Assembly: GCA_903945605.1 (NCBI GenBank)
Contig: CAJAWH010000036.1
Location: forward strand, 1 to 64,000
Origin: an uncultured Methylococcaceae bacterium
Lineage (GTDB): Bacteria; Pseudomonadota; Gammaproteobacteria; Methylococcales; Methylomonadaceae
Reading direction: 5' to 3'
Length of the DNA: 64,000 nucleotides
Shown in pieces: positions 18,543 to 27,520 of this stretch. The position numbers were made by a program, and so were the translations under genes. The stretch's first letter is position 1, and each line of letters begins with the position of its first letter. The notes under the pieces were generated by a model. It had not been told where the DNA came from, did no database searches, and saw only the letters and a list, made by a program, of their open reading frames with translations.

Positions 18543-20411
18543 TTAGTTAACTGGGTTTGGAACTAAAGAGATAGCTTCTTTTGAAGGAGCTTCATTGGAG
18601 TTTGTAAATACCAATGGGTTACGGCAATCATCTGTAGCACTGGTGCCAGTGCCTGGATAGATTGAGTAGCTCAATGGGTTGACAGGAGCTGCAGTGTTTA
18701 CAGTGCCATCAGTGTTGGCATAGTTTGGAGTAGTGTCGTTAGGAATACTCATACCGCCACTCAAACCCCATGGGAAGCTTGATACTTTAGCATTAACCGC
18801 ACCGATAACAGCTGGTTTGGTGAATGAATTGATCATTTCACTCACTAAGCCGTTTGCAGTTTTGTACAAATAAATCGCTTCAGCCCACAATGGGTATGCA
18901 CCGTTGGCAACATTTTGCAAGGTTGGTTCAAAGCCATCGATTTTGATGATGCGATAGTTTTTAGAGGCGTCTTTTGCAGCGCGGTCAAGTGAGATGTAAC
19001 CAATTGCCCAACGTTGCGCGTCGACAGGAGTCGAACCATAGAAAGTGCCAGGAGCAAATGCACCAGCACTCAAAAGTGTTTGGTCGCCTGAACCCAACTC
19101 ATCCAAACATTCAACTTCATCACCAGTGGCTGCCATAGCATGGACAGTGGCTCTGGCAACACTTTCAGCTTGTGCGGCTGGGTTATAATCCAACTGGCCC
19201 ACTTCACTCACACCACGATAGTCATAATTGCGTGCGATGATGTTGTTTTCTGCCAAAGGCGTTACTGCAGTAGCCAACGTTTCTGTTTGTACTACGCCAG
19301 CAGTGGTCGCAGTTTTACAAGCATTGCCCAACAACACTGCGCCTGCAACAGCTTTAGTGCCTGAACCGATGGTACGGCCACAGATGTGCAAGTTTGAATG
19401 GGTTGGTTTGCTGGAGGCATAGTTGTACAAATCGCTAGAACCCACTTTAAATTGAGTCCAATCAGCAATTTTGCCTGCACCAGCAGCAGCCAGCTGAGTG
19501 CCGCCTGTAGATGTTGGGACATAACCGGCAAAAATTTGTGCCAATTGGCCTTTGGTCAAGCTAGGCATACAAGCAGCAGTTTCTGCACCGATACAAGCTG
19601 AACCATGACCGAATTGAGCTTCTTGCAATGCGTTACGCAATGAAGTGGTGACAGCAATACCAAAAGTTTGCGCAGTGCCAGGAACTACAGAAATGCCAGT
19701 TTGCGAGAACACGGCAGTGCCATGGGGTGCGTTTTCAGAAACGGCAGTGAACAAGTTGGTGGACACGTCAGCCACGCCGAAAGAAGGCGCAACGTTTACG
19801 TTGATGGCTGGAGAAGCAGTGTTTGCTGAGTAAGCACAGTTATAAGTTCTGTAGAATTTGCCAGCCACGATAGAAGTGGTGGTTGAAAGCAAACCACAAC
19901 CGGTTGCACTGGCACCATTAACGGTAACTGCAGTGGTATTGGTGGTGGTCAGGTTCAAAAACTCAAATTTAGAACCTTTGATCACACCGGTCACACCGTA
20001 CAAAGAACCGCCATTGCTGCGTTTGTAAAGCAACAAGTTGCTTACGTTGCCGTTAGCGCTGGCATAGTTTTTAACAGCAGTATTGGCAGTGTTCAGCTTA
20101 CAGAAGTAAGCAGCTTGGTCTGAACCGCTAGTTGCAGCATCTTGATATTTTACCACTGTGCCAGATACACAAACTGAGTTGGCAGTGTTGTCGTTTAAAG
20201 CGGTTTCAATAACAGTGTTTAAAGCTGAAGAACCAGCCAAATAAAGCACGGCAGTGGTGTTGCCAGCCAGAGTCAGGCCAGGTGCGTTGTTGCTGGCAAA
20301 AAATGGCAGGTTACTTACTGGATCTTTTACTGGTGATGGGGCAGCAGCGGCATAAACTTCTGCGCCGAACAAAGCTGCTGATACAGCAGCTCCTAATAAT
20401 AATTTTTTCAT
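18543..20411 (-). CDS. Exported protein with PstS-like (phosphate-binding) signatures
   Basis: The start is placed at the MKKLLLGAA methionine, with an AGGA ribosome site 7-10 bp upstream; a longer reading frame adds 12 unlikely residues. The 622-residue product has a signal peptide ending in VYA. Two stretches recall PstS-type binding proteins: LYLAGSSALNTVIETAL near residue 55 and RTIGSGTKAV in the second half, where PstS has an R-x-D-G-S-G-T motif. The protein is far longer than PstS (about 320) and is rich in A, T, N and V, so it may be a surface or periplasmic protein with an embedded binding fold. It is a single-gene unit with its own terminator. Function is not established; the binding-protein idea is inference. 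Confidence 0.8.
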   Translation of the reverse strand: MKKLLLGAAVSAALFGAEVYAAAAPSPVKDPVSNLPFFASNNAPGLTLAGNTTAVLYLAGSSALNTVIETALNDNTANSVCVSGTVVKYQDAATSGSDQAAYFCKLNTANTAVKNYASANGNVSNLLLYKRSNGGSLYGVTGVIKGSKFEFLNLTTTNTTAVTVNGASATGCGLLSTTTSIVAGKFYRTYNCAYSANTASPAINVNVAPSFGVADVSTNLFTAVSENAPHGTAVFSQTGISVVPGTAQTFGIAVTTSLRNALQEAQFGHGSACIGAETAACMPSLTKGQLAQIFAGYVPTSTGGTQLAAAGAGKIADWTQFKVGSSDLYNYASSKPTHSNLHICGRTIGSGTKAVAGAVLLGNACKTATTAGVVQTETLATAVTPLAENNIIARNYDYRGVSEVGQLDYNPAAQAESVARATVHAMAATGDEVECLDELGSGDQTLLSAGAFAPGTFYGSTPVDAQRWAIGYISLDRAAKDASKNYRIIKIDGFEPTLQNVANGAYPLWAEAIYLYKTANGLVSEMINSFTKPAVIGAVNAKVSSFPWGLSGGMSIPNDTTPNYANTDGTVNTAAPVNPLSYSIYPGTGTSATDDCRNPLVFTNSNEAPSKEAISLVPNPVN

Positions 20412-20693
20412 GTTGTTTCCTGAGAGAGGTGATGAACAAATAAACATTGCAGATAAGACTTGCGCGTGTCTGTGGGACGCAAACCCTAACCAATCAAATT
20501 CCTAAAACACTGGCATTTTGCCTTCCCTGTCAAAACAGCTTGGGCTACACTAACCATTAAGATTGGCATAAGCCATGCGCCCGCCATACAAGGCAAACCT
20601 TGTATAAGCCCTAAATGGCAGCGCACTGCTTTTAACTAGGGCTATTATCCCATGACGGGTGTCCGTTAAGTTTTACATCTTGGTTAAAGTTTG

Positions 20694-20725
20694 CTTAAAC
20701 GTAATACAAATGTATTACGTTTAAG
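20694..20725. promoter_or_regulatory. 15-bp perfect inverted repeat, candidate operator
   Basis: CTTAAACGTAATACA (20694-20708) and TGTATTACGTTTAAG (20711-20725) are exact reverse complements around AA. The symmetry and AT-rich content look like a dimeric regulator site rather than a terminator, as no T-run follows. It lies about 280 bp upstream of the PstS-like gene and about 300 bp upstream of the ribbon-helix-helix-like gene at 21021, so either could be its target. Confidence 0.5.
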
Positions 20726-20940
20726 GGGAAACCCCTGCTTGTTTGTCGTATTGCTGTAATATTTTTCCTTTATCTTTGTTTAAGGTTTTTGGCTGACATC
20801 CATCAATGTGTTTTGCACTGGGCATTCATTCCCACAGTGGTTGGCATCCCTTAAACTCAACCATCTGATGTTACGCATCCAAGCCATAGTCATGTGGCCC
20901 GTATAAAGCCAAGCGGCATACGGGGCAACTGTGCCACAAA

Positions 20941-20975
20941 GCGCTGGATTCCGCTTCGCCCCATCCAAGCGGCTT
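20941..20975. repeat. Possible REP-like palindrome
   Basis: The stretch reads GCGCTGGATTCCGCTTCGCC followed by CCATCCAAGC and forms an imperfect GGAT/ATCC-containing hairpin. This resembles dispersed intergenic palindromes of the GCTGGATTCCGCTTCG type. Only this copy is in view. Confidence 0.3.
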
Positions 20976-21020
20976 TGCTGGATAACATCAGTTAAAGACA
21001 TGCGGCAAAGGTAAACTACG

Positions 21021-21518
21021 TTGAACGACATCAAACACATTGTTTCGCTACGCATTATCAATAGCGACCGCGCCGCCGTGCAAGCCATCGCCAGCCGTTT
21101 GTTCGTCAGGGAGTCCGATGTTTACCGGTTCAGCATCAACTTCATGCTCAACCGTTTCCAATGCCTGTTCGATGACAGCTGCACCGGCAGCGACCTATTG
21201 CCAGCACTGCTGGAAATCAGGGCCGAAATTAACCATAGCTTGGGTATGAAGCGCAACCAGCTTGAAAAAATCATCAATGGCAGCAACATTAATCCTGAAA
21301 AATATGTTGCCATGTGCGATATTGAACTGTTGCTGGTGCCCGCCCACTTGCTCAAACAGCGGCTAAGCAAGCTGGACAACACCTTTAGGGGACATCTTGA
21401 TGCCGAAGCTTGGCTTAAGGCTTACCTGACCGACAAATATAACTTGGACAACACCACCCTGCCAAGCCGCCCCGAAGACCTGTCCTTGGCAAGCCACGAA
21501 CGTCCCGAGCTTATGTAA
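21021..21518 (+). CDS. Small protein with ribbon-helix-helix-like N-terminus
   Basis: The 165-residue protein starts at TTG, preceded by AAAGG about 10 bp upstream. Its first 45 residues (IVSLRIINSDRAAVQAIASRLFVRESDVYRF, cut here for length) follow a strand-helix-helix pattern like that of MetJ/Arc-type DNA-binding proteins. The rest is helical and acidic, with no family I recognise. It lies about 100 bp upstream of gspC on the same strand and may be a regulator of the gsp operon or of the palindrome at 20694, which is inference. The TTG start is a weak point; no ATG alternative keeps the N-terminal motif. Confidence 0.65.
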   Translation: MNDIKHIVSLRIINSDRAAVQAIASRLFVRESDVYRFSINFMLNRFQCLFDDSCTGSDLLPALLEIRAEINHSLGMKRNQLEKIINGSNINPEKYVAMCDIELLLVPAHLLKQRLSKLDNTFRGHLDAEAWLKAYLTDKYNLDNTTLPSRPEDLSLASHERPELM

Positions 21519-21615
21519 GGCAACTAGGCGCGGGTGTTGGGTTACGCTACCGCTTTTATGCCCTAGAGGGTAAACCTAACAGCCGCGCACCCAAAACCAT
21601 AACCCAACTTTTCTG

Positions 21616-22158
21616 TTGACCAACTTGAAACCCTTTGCATCTTTCCGGCTTGCCCCGCACCATCGTCTCCCCGCCCTTGCCGGGTTGCTTGCATGTGCCT
21701 GCCTGATCGCCAGTGCCGCCAGCATCCTGACTAGCCCCGCACCGGACAGCCTATTGGTCAGCGCCGACGCACCGCCCGCCCCGGACACCGCCAGCCAGCC
21801 CCAAGAAAACCCCACTGATTTCCAACAAATCAGCCAATGGCATTTATTGGGCGAAGCCAGCGCACCCGCAACCACTTCAGCCGACACTGCACCAGAAACC
21901 CAATTGCAGTTACAATTACTGGGTATCCTAAAGTTTTCCGACAATCCGGCCGGCACCCACGCCATCATTGCCGCCGCCGACCAAACCCAGAAAACTTACC
22001 GTACCAAAGAAACCCTGCCGGGCGGGGCCATCCTGGAACGCATAGAAACCAGCAAAGCCTTGTTGCGGGTGGATAACCGCTACGAATCGTTATCATTGCG
22101 TAAATTTAACGCCGAACTTCAACCTACGGGCCAAAACCCATCAATACCAAGCCAATAG
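21616..22158 (+). CDS. gspC: Type II secretion protein C (GspC/XcpP-like, no PDZ domain)
   Basis: This 180-residue protein has a cytoplasmic start, a transmembrane helix at about 16-38, a proline/alanine-rich linker and a homology region (WHLLG, then LQLLGILKFSDN, TYRTKETLPGGAILERI). These match the GspC HR domain that contacts the N0 domain of the secretin. It ends without the PDZ or coiled-coil tail of longer GspC proteins, so it resembles short type II N/C subunits. The start codon is TTG as read, and no good ribosome site is seen. It is the first gene of the gsp operon, 2 bp before gspD. Confidence 0.8.
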   Translation: MTNLKPFASFRLAPHHRLPALAGLLACACLIASAASILTSPAPDSLLVSADAPPAPDTASQPQENPTDFQQISQWHLLGEASAPATTSADTAPETQLQLQLLGILKFSDNPAGTHAIIAAADQTQKTYRTKETLPGGAILERIETSKALLRVDNRYESLSLRKFNAELQPTGQNPSIPSQ

Positions 22159-22160
22159 CC

Positions 22161-24053
22161 ATGCCATTCCGTTTGCTGATCGGACTTTTCCTGCTGTTAG
22201 CCAGCACCTCCCCGTTTGCCGAAAAAAACGAATTTTCGCTCAACCTTAACGATGTCGAAATTAAAGTGATGGTCGACACCGTGGCGGACATCACCGGCAA
22301 AAATTTTATAGTAGACCCCCATGTGGTCGGCAAAGTCAGCATGGTGACCACCAAGCCCATGCCCGCCAACCAAATCTACCAGATTTTTTTGTCCATACTC
22401 AAAGTGCATGGGTACTCCGCCATCAGCAATGGTAATGTTGTTAAAATCGTCCCTAATGTCTCAGCCAAGCAAGAAAGCACCGATAGCTTGCCCAATGGCG
22501 GCGAAGATGACCTGATGACCAAAATCATTGAACTGCATTTTGTCGATGCCGCCGAACTGGTGCAGATCATCATGCCCTTGGTGCCCCAACATGCCTATGT
22601 TTCGGCTTTCCCCGGCAGCAATGTCATTATCATTTCCGACACCGTCGGCAATGTCAACCGCTTGGTGGACATGATCGGGCGCATCGACAAAAACGGCCAG
22701 CAAAATATTGAGGTCATCAGCTTGCACCACGCCAAGGCACCTGACGTGGTCAGTGCCATCACTGGCTTGTTTGCCACGCGCAGCGCGGGACGGGCCAATA
22801 CCCATACCCCCGTTTTGGCCGCCGATGAACGTAGCAACAGCGTCTTGCTCAGCGGCAATGCCAATGGCCGTTTGGAAGTCCGCGCACTGATCGACCATTT
22901 GGACAACCCCATTGAAAAAACCCACGGCAACACCGAAGTGATTTATTTGCACTATGCCGTCGCCAAGGATTTATTGGCAACCCTGACCGGTGTCAGTGCC
23001 TCCAAAGACGGTAAAGCGGACATCAACGGTCAAGCCAAGACTGAGGCTGCCACCGAAAAAAGCATGGACATAAAAGCCGATGAAGCCACCAACGCGCTGA
23101 TTATCACCGCCCCTGAAGAGCAAATGCAGTCCATTAAAATGGTCATTAAACAGCTCGACATACGCCGCACCCAGATTCATATTGAGGCGATCATCGCCAA
23201 TATCAACTTTATCAAAGGCCAAGAAGTAGGGGTCGAATGGCACACCAAGCAAATGCAAAATGGCTTTGGCGCCAATGCATTCACCAACAATCTGGGCAAT
23301 TTCATCAGCAGCGCCAACGAAACGCTTAGCATTGGTTATATGCATGGTGGCAACCTTAACGCCTTGCTAACCGCCTTTGCCCAAGACAATAATGTCAATG
23401 TGTTGTCCACCCCCTCGGTGGTCACCATGGACAACGAAGAAGCCAGTATGATTGTCGGGCAAAATATCGGGGTCAAAACCGGTAGCATCGCCAACAACAA
23501 CAGCGGCACAGCGGCGGCGGCCACCACTTACCAGCGCCAAGATGTCGGCACCAAGCTGACCGTCAAACCGCAAATCAACGAAGGCAACGCGGTCAAGTTA
23601 AAATTAAAACAAGAGGTGTCCAGTGTTGCCGCAGGCACCCAAGGCGCCGATAGCGGCCCCACCATCAATAAAAGCCAAATTGAAACCTCCGTGTTGGTGG
23701 ATGATGGCGCTATTTTGGTGTTGGGCGGGCTCATCAGCAACGATGTCGAAGAAACCATCACCAAAGTGCCGCTGCTAGGTGACATCCCTTATCTGGGGCA
23801 TTTGTTCCAAGACCGTTTGACCAAAGTGAACAAACAAAATTTGATGGTTTTTTTGCGCCCGCACATTTTACGTAACCCGGAACAATCGACCGCACTCAGT
23901 GATAACCAATACCAAGACATCCGCAGCCGCCAACATCAAGCTGGTAAAAATGGCCTGTTCCTGATGCCCAACGAAAGCTCGCCGATGATGCCCGAGCTCA
24001 GCACCCCGAACCAGCCGCGCCAGCAACCGGCACTGCCAAAGCCCCGCCCTTGA
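22161..24053 (+). CDS. gspD: Type II secretion system secretin GspD
   Basis: The 630-residue protein has a signal peptide ending in PFA, N0-N3 domains (FSLNLNDVEIKVMVDTVADI, VVSAITGLFATR), and a C-terminal secretin domain with VPLLGDIPYLGHLF and the DDGAILVLGGLI motif typical of this family. It forms the outer-membrane channel through which folded periplasmic substrates leave. The C-terminal 50 residues are proline- and glutamine-rich and may form the S-domain or pilotin contact. It overlaps or abuts gspE. Length fits GspD (600-700). Confidence 0.95.
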   Translation: MPFRLLIGLFLLLASTSPFAEKNEFSLNLNDVEIKVMVDTVADITGKNFIVDPHVVGKVSMVTTKPMPANQIYQIFLSILKVHGYSAISNGNVVKIVPNVSAKQESTDSLPNGGEDDLMTKIIELHFVDAAELVQIIMPLVPQHAYVSAFPGSNVIIISDTVGNVNRLVDMIGRIDKNGQQNIEVISLHHAKAPDVVSAITGLFATRSAGRANTHTPVLAADERSNSVLLSGNANGRLEVRALIDHLDNPIEKTHGNTEVIYLHYAVAKDLLATLTGVSASKDGKADINGQAKTEAATEKSMDIKADEATNALIITAPEEQMQSIKMVIKQLDIRRTQIHIEAIIANINFIKGQEVGVEWHTKQMQNGFGANAFTNNLGNFISSANETLSIGYMHGGNLNALLTAFAQDNNVNVLSTPSVVTMDNEEASMIVGQNIGVKTGSIANNNSGTAAAATTYQRQDVGTKLTVKPQINEGNAVKLKLKQEVSSVAAGTQGADSGPTINKSQIETSVLVDDGAILVLGGLISNDVEETITKVPLLGDIPYLGHLFQDRLTKVNKQNLMVFLRPHILRNPEQSTALSDNQYQDIRSRQHQAGKNGLFLMPNESSPMMPELSTPNQPRQQPALPKPRP

Positions 24054-24055
24054 CA

Positions 24056-25579
24056 ATGGCTCACGAGCAACCACTAGCCACACCGGAAGCCTCGGTGGCG
24101 CCTTTTACCCTGCCTGCTTACGGCTTTGCCAAACGGCATGGCATTCTGGTGAAACAAAACGCTGGCAACGCATTGACCATTGCTTATCTGCATAGGACAT
24201 CCAGCCAAGCCTTGTTTGAAGTGCAGCGCCTGCTGGCTGGCCAAGCGGTGCAGTTTGAGGCCATCAGCGAAGCGGCTTTTGATGTGCAGTTGCAAACCGC
24301 CTACGAGCAAAAATCCGGTCATGCCCAGCAAATGATAGAAGATTTGCACGGCAACGCCGATTTGGCGGATATGGCACAGCATTTGCCCAAGCCCGAAGAC
24401 CTGATGGAAAGCGAAGACGAGGCCCCCATCATCCGGCTGATCAATGCCTTGCTGACCGAAGCGATCAAAGAAAATGCCTCCGACATCCATATAGAATCTT
24501 ACGAATCCCGCATGGTGGTGCGCTTCCGTGTGGATGGTGTGCTGCGTGAAATTATTGAACCGCAACGCGAATTTGCCGCGATGGTGGTGTCACGGCTAAA
24601 AGTCATGGCCAAATTGGATATTGCCGAAAAACGCTTGCCGCAAGACGGGCGCATCTCTTTGCTGCTAGGGGGGCGCACTGTGGATGTGCGGGTGTCCACG
24701 CTGCCTTCCGGCTATGGCGAACGGGTGGTGCTGCGGCTGTTGGACAAACAGGCCAACCAATTAAGCCTGAAACAACTGGGTATGGCAGGGCAGGAACTGG
24801 ACACCATCGAACAGATGATACACCGCCCGCACGGCATCATACTGGTCACCGGCCCCACCGGCTCGGGCAAAACCACCAGCCTGTACGCGGTGTTAAACCA
24901 GCTTAACGAGCGTTCGCGCAATATTTTGACGGTCGAAGACCCGATCGAATTTTATTTGGACGGCATCGGACAAACCCAAGTCAACAGCAAAGTGGAAATG
25001 ACCTTTGCCAAGGGCTTACGCGCCATTTTGCGGCAAGACCCTGATATTGTCATGGTCGGCGAAATCCGCGACCGCGAAACTGCCGAAATTTCCGTACAGG
25101 CCAGTTTGACCGGTCACTTGGTGTTGTCAACGCTGCACACCAACACCGCCATTGGTGCCATCACCCGCCTGCGCGATATGGGGGTTGAGCAATTCCTGCT
25201 GGCTTCCAGCTTGGTCGGCGTGATCGCCCAGCGCTTGCTGCGCAAACTCTGCCCGCTGTGCAAAACCAGTGCCGTCATCCCCGCCCAAGACCTGTTGGGT
25301 TTGGGCTATCCGGCACAACATGACGAAACCCTTACGGTAGCCGAACCGATCGGTTGCGAACACTGCAAATTCACTGGCTACAAAGGCCGCGCCGGAATTT
25401 TTGAGATTGTCGCCATTGACAGCACCTTGCGCACCATGATTAATGAAGGCCAAGGCGAACATGCCTTGGACCGCCACGCCCGTTTGTCCTCGCGCAGCAT
25501 CCAGCAAAGTGCGCTGGAAAAAGTGTTGGCAGGCGAAACCAGCGTCGATGAAGCCATCCGCATCACCCAAAAAGAGTAA
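24056..25579 (+). CDS. gspE: Type II secretion system ATPase GspE
   Basis: The start is placed at ATG 24056; a TTG at 24050 overlapping the gspD stop is also possible. The 507-residue cytoplasmic ATPase drives pseudopilus assembly. It shows an N1E region, Walker A GPTGSGKTTS, an Asp box (VEDPIEF), Walker B GEIRDRETAEI, a His box (LSTLHTNTA), and a CPLC...CEHC zinc-binding module near the C-terminus, all expected for a GspE/PulE ATPase. All catalytic motifs are intact. Confidence 0.95.
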   Translation: MAHEQPLATPEASVAPFTLPAYGFAKRHGILVKQNAGNALTIAYLHRTSSQALFEVQRLLAGQAVQFEAISEAAFDVQLQTAYEQKSGHAQQMIEDLHGNADLADMAQHLPKPEDLMESEDEAPIIRLINALLTEAIKENASDIHIESYESRMVVRFRVDGVLREIIEPQREFAAMVVSRLKVMAKLDIAEKRLPQDGRISLLLGGRTVDVRVSTLPSGYGERVVLRLLDKQANQLSLKQLGMAGQELDTIEQMIHRPHGIILVTGPTGSGKTTSLYAVLNQLNERSRNILTVEDPIEFYLDGIGQTQVNSKVEMTFAKGLRAILRQDPDIVMVGEIRDRETAEISVQASLTGHLVLSTLHTNTAIGAITRLRDMGVEQFLLASSLVGVIAQRLLRKLCPLCKTSAVIPAQDLLGLGYPAQHDETLTVAEPIGCEHCKFTGYKGRAGIFEIVAIDSTLRTMINEGQGEHALDRHARLSSRSIQQSALEKVLAGETSVDEAIRITQKE

Positions 25580-25584
25580 GCATT

Positions 25585-26796
25585 ATGGCAGCGTTCGAAT
25601 ATCAGGCCATCAATGCTAAAGGCCAGACGGTAAAAGGGGTGCACGAAAGCGACACCGTCAAACTGGCCCGCCAACAGCTTCGCAGCCAGGGGCTGACCCT
25701 GTTGGAGCTGAACGAAGTCCGCAACAAGGAGCATAAAAGCCGCAGCCCTCTGCTCAGCCACAGCATCGGTATCCGCCAAATGGCACACATCACCCGCCAA
25801 TTGTCCGCCCTGTTGCGTTCCGGTCTGGCGATTGATGAAGCCTTGGGCATCATTGCCCAGCAATTGGAATCTTCCGGCAGCAAACGGGTATTATTGGGCA
25901 TCCGCTCACGCATTTTGGAAGGGCAAAGTTTTGCCCAGGCCTGCCAAGCCTTTCCCAGCACCTTTACACCTTTGTACCGCGCCACCATTGCCGCTGGCGA
26001 ATCATCCGGCAAACTTGACCAAGTATTGGAGCGTCTAGCCGATTACATCAGCGACAAAGGCCAAATCCACCGCAAATTGCAAATGGCCATGATTTATCCG
26101 CTGATGCTCACCTCCGTGTCCATTTTAGTGGTGATCGGCTTGCTGGCTTATGTGGTGCCGGAAATCACCGGCGTGTTCGACAAAATGGACCAACAACTGC
26201 CGGACATCACCGTAGCCCTGATCGCCTCCAGCAATTTTCTAAAAAACAATGGCCTGTACCTGTTGCTCGGCATGTTGTCCTTGTCCGCCGTCGCCAAGGC
26301 ACTACTCCGTAACGCCAACCATCGGTTAAAATACCATCGTTTTTTATTGACTGCGCCGCTGTTGTCCAAATTCACCAAAGGCATCAACACCGCCCGCTTC
26401 ACCCGCACCTTGGCGATTCTGACCAATAGCGGCGTGGAACTGCTGGAAGCGTTAAAAATATCCAGCCAAGTGCTGTCCAACAACGCTATGGAAAAAGCGG
26501 TGGAAAACACCGCCCTGAGGGTACGCGAAGGGCAAAGCCTGAACAAGGCCCTAGAAAAAACCGGCCTGTTCCCGCCCGTCACCATCCATTTGATCGCCAG
26601 CGGCGAGGCCAGCGGACAACTGCCAAGGATGCTCGCCAACGCCGCCGACGACCAAGAACGGGAAATGGAAGCCCTGACCGAACTGACCATGGGCTTGTTC
26701 GAACCTATCCTGATCTTATTCATGGGTCTGGTGGTGCTGATGATTGTCTTGGCCATATTACTGCCCATATTTGAAATGAACCAATTGGTGCACTAA
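25585..26796 (+). CDS. gspF: Type II secretion system inner-membrane platform protein GspF
   Basis: The 403-residue protein contains two GspF/PilC repeats and three transmembrane segments (near 170-190, 220-240 and 375-395). Signatures include FEYQAINAKGQTVKG at the start, LDQVLERLADY and its second copy LPRMLANAADD, and ESSGKL/EASGQL before each. GspF couples the GspE ATPase to pseudopilus growth. It begins 5 bp after gspE. The following gene of the canonical order, gspG, is displaced by about 720 bp owing to the BrnTA insertion. Confidence 0.95.
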   Translation: MAAFEYQAINAKGQTVKGVHESDTVKLARQQLRSQGLTLLELNEVRNKEHKSRSPLLSHSIGIRQMAHITRQLSALLRSGLAIDEALGIIAQQLESSGSKRVLLGIRSRILEGQSFAQACQAFPSTFTPLYRATIAAGESSGKLDQVLERLADYISDKGQIHRKLQMAMIYPLMLTSVSILVVIGLLAYVVPEITGVFDKMDQQLPDITVALIASSNFLKNNGLYLLLGMLSLSAVAKALLRNANHRLKYHRFLLTAPLLSKFTKGINTARFTRTLAILTNSGVELLEALKISSQVLSNNAMEKAVENTALRVREGQSLNKALEKTGLFPPVTIHLIASGEASGQLPRMLANAADDQEREMEALTELTMGLFEPILILFMGLVVLMIVLAILLPIFEMNQLVH

Positions 26797-26896
26797 GCAC
26801 CTGAACATAAGGTGTTTTATCAGCGTTCGCGAAAATTGCCCAGCACAATTCATCGCTACAAGCGGGGTCAGCGTAATGGGTTCAAATGCTTGCAAA

Positions 26897-26913
26897 TACA
26901 TATAATATATGTA
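26897..26913 (+). promoter_or_regulatory. Palindromic operator/promoter of the brnTA remnant
   Basis: TACATATA-A-TATATGTA is a perfect 8-bp inverted repeat, 13 bp upstream of the brnT start codon. BrnTA modules are autoregulated through palindromes at this place, where BrnA binds. The AT-rich core could also be the -10 region. Function is inferred from position and symmetry. Confidence 0.55.
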
Positions 26914-26925
26914 CAATAAAAAAGC

Positions 26926-27189
26926 ATGAACAGCGTTTGTGACCCTCTCAAAAAAACTGAATAATCAAAAACATCGTATTGATCTGGCCGATGTTGAAGG
27001 TGTTTTTTCGATGATCGCGCCATTACCATTGAAGAGTACGACCATGACAAAGAACGTTTTATGACCTTGGGTATGAACGGCTTCAGCCGCCTGTTGGTGG
27101 TGGCTTATCATTACTGGGGTGAGGATGAAATCCGGATTATTTCTGCGCGTTATGCCCAACCTCACGAGCTGCGCACATACGAGGGCTAA
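26926..27189 (+). pseudogene. brnT: BrnT-family toxin, broken by two homopolymer frameshifts
   Basis: Read with two corrections, the stretch gives a BrnT RNase of about 87 residues: CDPLKK, LNNQKHRIDLADVEGVF, FDDRAITIEEYDHDKERF, GEDEIRIISAR and a final HELRTYEG. As written, A7 at 26950-26956 has one A too many and T6 at 27003-27008 one T too few, so the frame is lost after DPLKK and regained at FDD. The two shifts cancel, so the ATG at 26926 and the TAA at 27187 are in the same frame. BrnT is an endoribonuclease toxin. Either the toxin is dead or both indels are sequencing errors in homopolymers. Confidence 0.8.
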
Positions 27190-27192
27190 ACA

Positions 27193-27441
27193 ATGCAAGA
27201 CGAGTATGATTTTTCCAATGGCACACGCGGTGCAGTGATTGAACCATCCAGCAAAACCCGTATCACCATTTTTCTGGATGATGACATCCTCGCGGCCTTT
27301 CGTGAACGCGCCGCACAAAGCGGCAAAGGCTATCAAACACTGATCAACGAAACCCTGCGTGCCAGCTTATCCCCTGAGTCAGCCCCACTCACTGCCGCGA
27401 TGTTACGGAAAATTTTGCATGAAGAATTGCAGGCCGCATAA
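27193..27441 (+). CDS. brnA: BrnA-family antitoxin
   Basis: The 82-residue protein begins with the YDFSNGTRGAV motif that is typical of BrnA and binds the toxin. A ribbon-helix-helix domain follows (TRITIFLDDDILAAFRERA, then GYQTLINETLRASL). It starts 3 bp after the brnT stop, in the usual toxin-first order. BrnA neutralises BrnT and represses the module through its ribbon-helix-helix. It is intact, unlike the toxin. It sits between gspF and gspG, on the same strand as the operon, so gsp transcription may pass through it. Confidence 0.9.
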   Translation: MQDEYDFSNGTRGAVIEPSSKTRITIFLDDDILAAFRERAAQSGKGYQTLINETLRASLSPESAPLTAAMLRKILHEELQAA

Positions 27442-27520
27442 AAGCGATAGCACCTGTACCCCAGAAGGTATAACCCAACACACCCATTTTTATAACACCA
27501 CCAAACCGTATAGCAACCCA

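Larger units (their letters stand above)
20412..21020. other. 609-bp intergenic region between divergent genes
   Basis: This region separates the minus-strand PstS-like gene from the plus-strand genes leading into the gsp operon, so it should hold promoters for both directions. It contains a 15-bp perfect inverted repeat at 20694-20725, a small GGGG-AAA-CCCC hairpin just after it at 20724-20734, an ACAAGG-CAAA-CCTTGT hairpin near 20588-20603, and a REP-like hairpin near 20941-20975. No supported gene or RNA was found. Confidence 0.5.

Noticed and set aside
20455-20490. GTGGGACGCAAACCC on the plus strand, recalling part of a c-di-GMP-I (GEMM) riboswitch
   Set aside because: The other half with its conserved hairpin is missing and the plus strand here leads into no nearby start codon, so the match is probably chance.
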